Source: Pseudomonas sp. PDM05
GTDB lineage: Bacteria > Pseudomonadota > Gammaproteobacteria > Pseudomonadales > Pseudomonadaceae
NCBI RefSeq assembly: GCF_014851685.1
Contig: NZ_JACVAC010000009.1
Location: 62,001-126,000 of the forward strand
Direction: 5' to 3'
Length of the DNA stretch: 64,000 nucleotides
Below, piece after piece: positions 61,875-64,000 of this stretch (position 1 is its first letter; each line of letters opens with the position of its first letter). The position numbers and the translations under genes were made by a program. The notes under the pieces are model-generated. The model was not told the origin of the DNA and ran no database searches. It saw only the letters and a program-made list of their open reading frames with translations.

Positions 61875-63617
61875 ATGGCGATGTTCAAACGCAGCACTAA
61901 GTCTGCGAAAGGCTTTGATTGGGCTGGCCTGTGCTGGCTGTTCCTGTTTTTCTGGTACTTTTCGGGCATTACCCAACTTCTGATCCAATTGACCGGTGTT
62001 TCCGGTTTTGCGGGCTTTCGCCAGGCATTCTTCATGAGTGCGCTGTGGCTGGCCCCGTTGTTGATATTCCCGCGCCAAACCCGTTTGCTTTCCGCCTTGA
62101 TTGGCGTGGTGCTGTGGGCCTGCTCCATGGCCAGCCTGGGTTATTTCTTCATCTACCAGCAGGAATTTTCCCAAAGCGTCATCTTCATCATGTTCGAGTC
62201 GAACATCTCTGAAGCCGGCGAATATGCCACCCAGTACTTCGCCTGGTGGATCGTGCTGGCGTTCATTGCCCACACCGCCGTGGCCATATTCCTCTGGACC
62301 CGTGTACGCCCGGTCTACCTGCCACGCGGACAGGCGTTGGTGGCGGCCGCCGCTATCGTGATTGCGATTGTCGGCTACCCACTGGTCAAGCAGATCGCTC
62401 GCAGCGACACCCTGGAAGACGCCTTCGACCGCTTCGAAGCCCGTATCGAACCGGCGGTGCCATGGCAGATGATCGTCGCCTATCACCGCTACACCCAGCA
62501 GTTGGACAACATGCAGGGCATGCTCGACAGCGCCAGCCAGATCCCGCCGCTGCGTAATCTGAAGGACAACATGGCCGGCCAACCGTCGACCCTGGTGCTG
62601 GTAATCGGCGAGTCCACCAACCGCCAGCGCATGAGCCTCTATGGTTACCCGCGCAACACCACACCGGAGCTGGACAAGCTGCGCGATCAGCTGGCGGTGT
62701 TCGACAACGTCATCACCCCGCGCCCCTACACCATCGAAGCGCTGCAACAGGTCCTCACCTTCGCCGACGAAGAGAACCCGGACCTGTACCTCAAGACCCC
62801 ATCCATCGTCAGCGTGATGAAGCAGGCCGGTTACAAAACCTACTGGATCACCAACCAGCAGACCATGACCAAGCGCAACACCATGCTGACCACCTTCTCC
62901 GAACAAGCTGACGAGCAGGTGTACCTGAACAACAACCGCAACCAGAACGCCCGCCAGTACGACGGCGACGTGTTGCCACCGTTCGCCAAGGCCCTGGCCG
63001 ACCCGGCCGAGCGCAAGTTCATCGTGGTGCACTTGCTCGGCACCCACATGAGCTACCAGTACCGTTACCCGCCGACCTTCGACAAGTTCACCGACCGCCA
63101 GGGCGTACCTGCCGGGATCAGCGACGACCAGTTGCCGACCTACAACAGCTACGACAATGCCGTGCTGTACAACGACTTCGTGGTGTCGAGCCTGATCAAG
63201 GACTACGCCAAGACCGACCCGAACGGCTTTTTGCTGTACCTCTCGGACCATGGCGAAGACGTATTCGACTCCGCCGGCCACACCACCCTGGGGCGCAACG
63301 AAGGCAAGCCGACGGCACCGATGTACACCATTCCGTTCATGGCCTACGCCTCGCCGAAATGGCGCGAAAGCCACGACTGGAGCTTTGCCGGCGACTTGCA
63401 GCGGCCCTACAGCAGCTCGCAGTTGATCCACACTTGGGCCGACCTGGCCGGGCTGAGTTTCGACGAACTGGACCATAGCAAGAGCCTGGTCAGCGACAGC
63501 TTCAAGGCGCGCCCACAGATGATCGGCAACCCGTACATGCGCCAGCAGAAGCCGTTGATTGATTTCAGTTTGATCAAACCGAAGAAGACCGAGCCTACGG
63601 ATGTGGTGGCCAAGTAA
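61875..63617 (+). CDS. cptA: Phosphoethanolamine transferase CptA (lipopolysaccharide core)
   Basis: The 580-residue inner-membrane enzyme transfers phosphoethanolamine from phosphatidylethanolamine to the lipopolysaccharide core. Five N-terminal membrane helices are followed by a periplasmic sulfatase-fold domain with the nucleophile Thr in VIGESTNRQRMSLYGY (about residues 240-255) and metal ligands in LLGTHMSYQYRYPP and LSDHGEDVFD. The ATG at 61875 has GGAG seven bases upstream. Lipid A-type EptA is the alternative, but the MERWMAMFKRS..KGFDWAGL start and C-terminal block favour CptA. Confidence 0.88.
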   Translation: MAMFKRSTKSAKGFDWAGLCWLFLFFWYFSGITQLLIQLTGVSGFAGFRQAFFMSALWLAPLLIFPRQTRLLSALIGVVLWACSMASLGYFFIYQQEFSQSVIFIMFESNISEAGEYATQYFAWWIVLAFIAHTAVAIFLWTRVRPVYLPRGQALVAAAAIVIAIVGYPLVKQIARSDTLEDAFDRFEARIEPAVPWQMIVAYHRYTQQLDNMQGMLDSASQIPPLRNLKDNMAGQPSTLVLVIGESTNRQRMSLYGYPRNTTPELDKLRDQLAVFDNVITPRPYTIEALQQVLTFADEENPDLYLKTPSIVSVMKQAGYKTYWITNQQTMTKRNTMLTTFSEQADEQVYLNNNRNQNARQYDGDVLPPFAKALADPAERKFIVVHLLGTHMSYQYRYPPTFDKFTDRQGVPAGISDDQLPTYNSYDNAVLYNDFVVSSLIKDYAKTDPNGFLLYLSDHGEDVFDSAGHTTLGRNEGKPTAPMYTIPFMAYASPKWRESHDWSFAGDLQRPYSSSQLIHTWADLAGLSFDELDHSKSLVSDSFKARPQMIGNPYMRQQKPLIDFSLIKPKKTEPTDVVAK

Positions 63618-63637
63618 ACGACCGCTCGTAACAAAAA

Positions 63638-63656
63638 GATAACAATCATTCTCATC
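63638..63656. promoter_or_regulatory. Candidate Fur box
   Basis: GATAACAATCATTCTCATC matches 13 of 19 positions of GATAATGATAATCATTATC. It lies 90 bases upstream of the TonB-dependent receptor gene, as expected for iron control. Confidence 0.65.
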
Positions 63657-63745
63657 CAGCCCTAAAGTTCGGGCGCTCCTTTCGTCTTTGAGCCAAGGCC
63701 TTTTCTTACCGAGAAGGCCTCAAAGACGACAAGGAGTCTTCCGCG

Positions 63746-64000
63746 ATGCTCGCGCCTTTTACCCGTTCCATGACCTTCTCCCTCGGCCTGTTCAGTGCCG
63801 CACTGAGCCCGCACCTGCTGGCTGAAACCGACCCCGACGCCACGCCGAGCAAGGCCCTGGAGCTGGGCAGCACCAGCATCACCGCCGAAGGCCTTGGCAC
63901 CACCACCGAGCACACCGGGGCCTATACGACCGGCTCGATGAGCACCGCCACCCGGCTGAACCTGTCGATCAAGGAAACCCCGCAGTCGATCTCGGTGGTG
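63746..64000 (+). CDS. TonB-dependent siderophore receptor, 3' end cut by window
   Basis: The first 85 residues are a signal peptide (MLAPFTRSMTFSLGLFSAAL..LLA) and the beginning of the plug domain (GTTTEHTGAYTTGSMSTATRL, LSIKETPQSISVV), as in ferric-siderophore receptors such as FoxA and FpvA. The plug starts directly after the signal peptide, so there is no N-terminal signalling (STN) domain and the receptor is probably not coupled to a FecI/FecR pair. AAGGAG lies 10 bases before the ATG, and a Fur box is upstream. Confidence 0.9.
   Translation, partial: MLAPFTRSMTFSLGLFSAALSPHLLAETDPDATPSKALELGSTSITAEGLGTTTEHTGAYTTGSMSTATRLNLSIKETPQSISVV

Noticed and set aside
61743..63476. 577-codon open frame antisense to cptA
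   Set aside because: Shadow of a strongly supported gene; no motif or ribosome site.
1..64000. tRNA, rRNA, CRISPR array, insertion sequence or prophage genes
   Set aside because: None seen on either strand. The repeated GTGGGAGCGGGCTTG units are REP elements, not CRISPR repeats, since they form inverted pairs and have no regular spacers.

Overview
The window comes from a high-GC gammaproteobacterium and reads as a Pseudomonas of the P. fluorescens group. The pointers are the mannitol operon end mtlD-mtlY-mtlZ, a ptxS-kguEKTD 2-ketogluconate operon with perfect PtxS operators, a complete fapABCDEF functional-amyloid operon, DUF1652 and DUF2790 proteins, and many 'GTGGGAGCGGGCTTG' REP pairs between genes. 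I see no rRNA, tRNA, CRISPR array or insertion sequence. The first gene (mtlD) and the last (a TonB-dependent receptor) are cut by the window edges.

Layout. 1-4.0 kb: mannitol dehydrogenase, xylulokinase, fructokinase. 4.2-7.6 kb: small proteins, a threonine dehydratase behind what looks like a complete ribosome-mediated attenuator, and a ParD-like/methionine aminopeptidase pair. 7.6-11 kb: sulfur acquisition, with sfnG and an acyl-CoA-dehydrogenase-like monooxygenase diverging from two sigma-54 promoters, then a TauE/SafE exporter. 11.3-17.8 kb: a ParRS-like two-component system divergent from a two-gene RND efflux pump. 18-25.4 kb: a DUF1345 membrane protein, an unknown 153-residue protein, an autotransporter and two large Ig-like-repeat proteins. 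25.6-30.8 kb: ptxS and kguEKTD. 30.9-39.3 kb: a third Ig-like-repeat protein, a chemoreceptor, a purine permease, a LEA-like lipoprotein, a nitrilase with a divergent LysR regulator, a DUF883 protein and a DpkA-type reductase. 39.5-57.9 kb: two giant dermonecrotic-toxin-like proteins flank a PepSY protein, an orphan FecR, the fap operon and a sigma-54 activator. 58-61.3 kb: gnd-zwf-HAD. 61.5-64 kb: a small coiled-coil protein, a phosphoethanolamine transferase and a Fur-boxed siderophore receptor.

How genes work together. KguT, KguK and KguD carry 2-ketogluconate to 6-phosphogluconate, which meets the zwf/gnd products. FapF, FapD, FapE, FapA and FapB export and assemble FapC fibrils; the operon has a sigma-54 promoter with upstream palindromes and ends beside a sigma-54 activator gene, its likely regulator. 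The most novel-looking signals are: (i) a 16-bp lux-box-like palindrome (CTGTCA-N4-ki-ACAG type, CT-N12-AG) upstream of three unknown transcription units, two of which encode Ig-like-repeat proteins; (ii) an Ile-rich leader peptide with alternative hairpins before the threonine dehydratase; (iii) a zinc-protease (aspzincin-like HEISH) C-terminus on one giant toxin-like protein.
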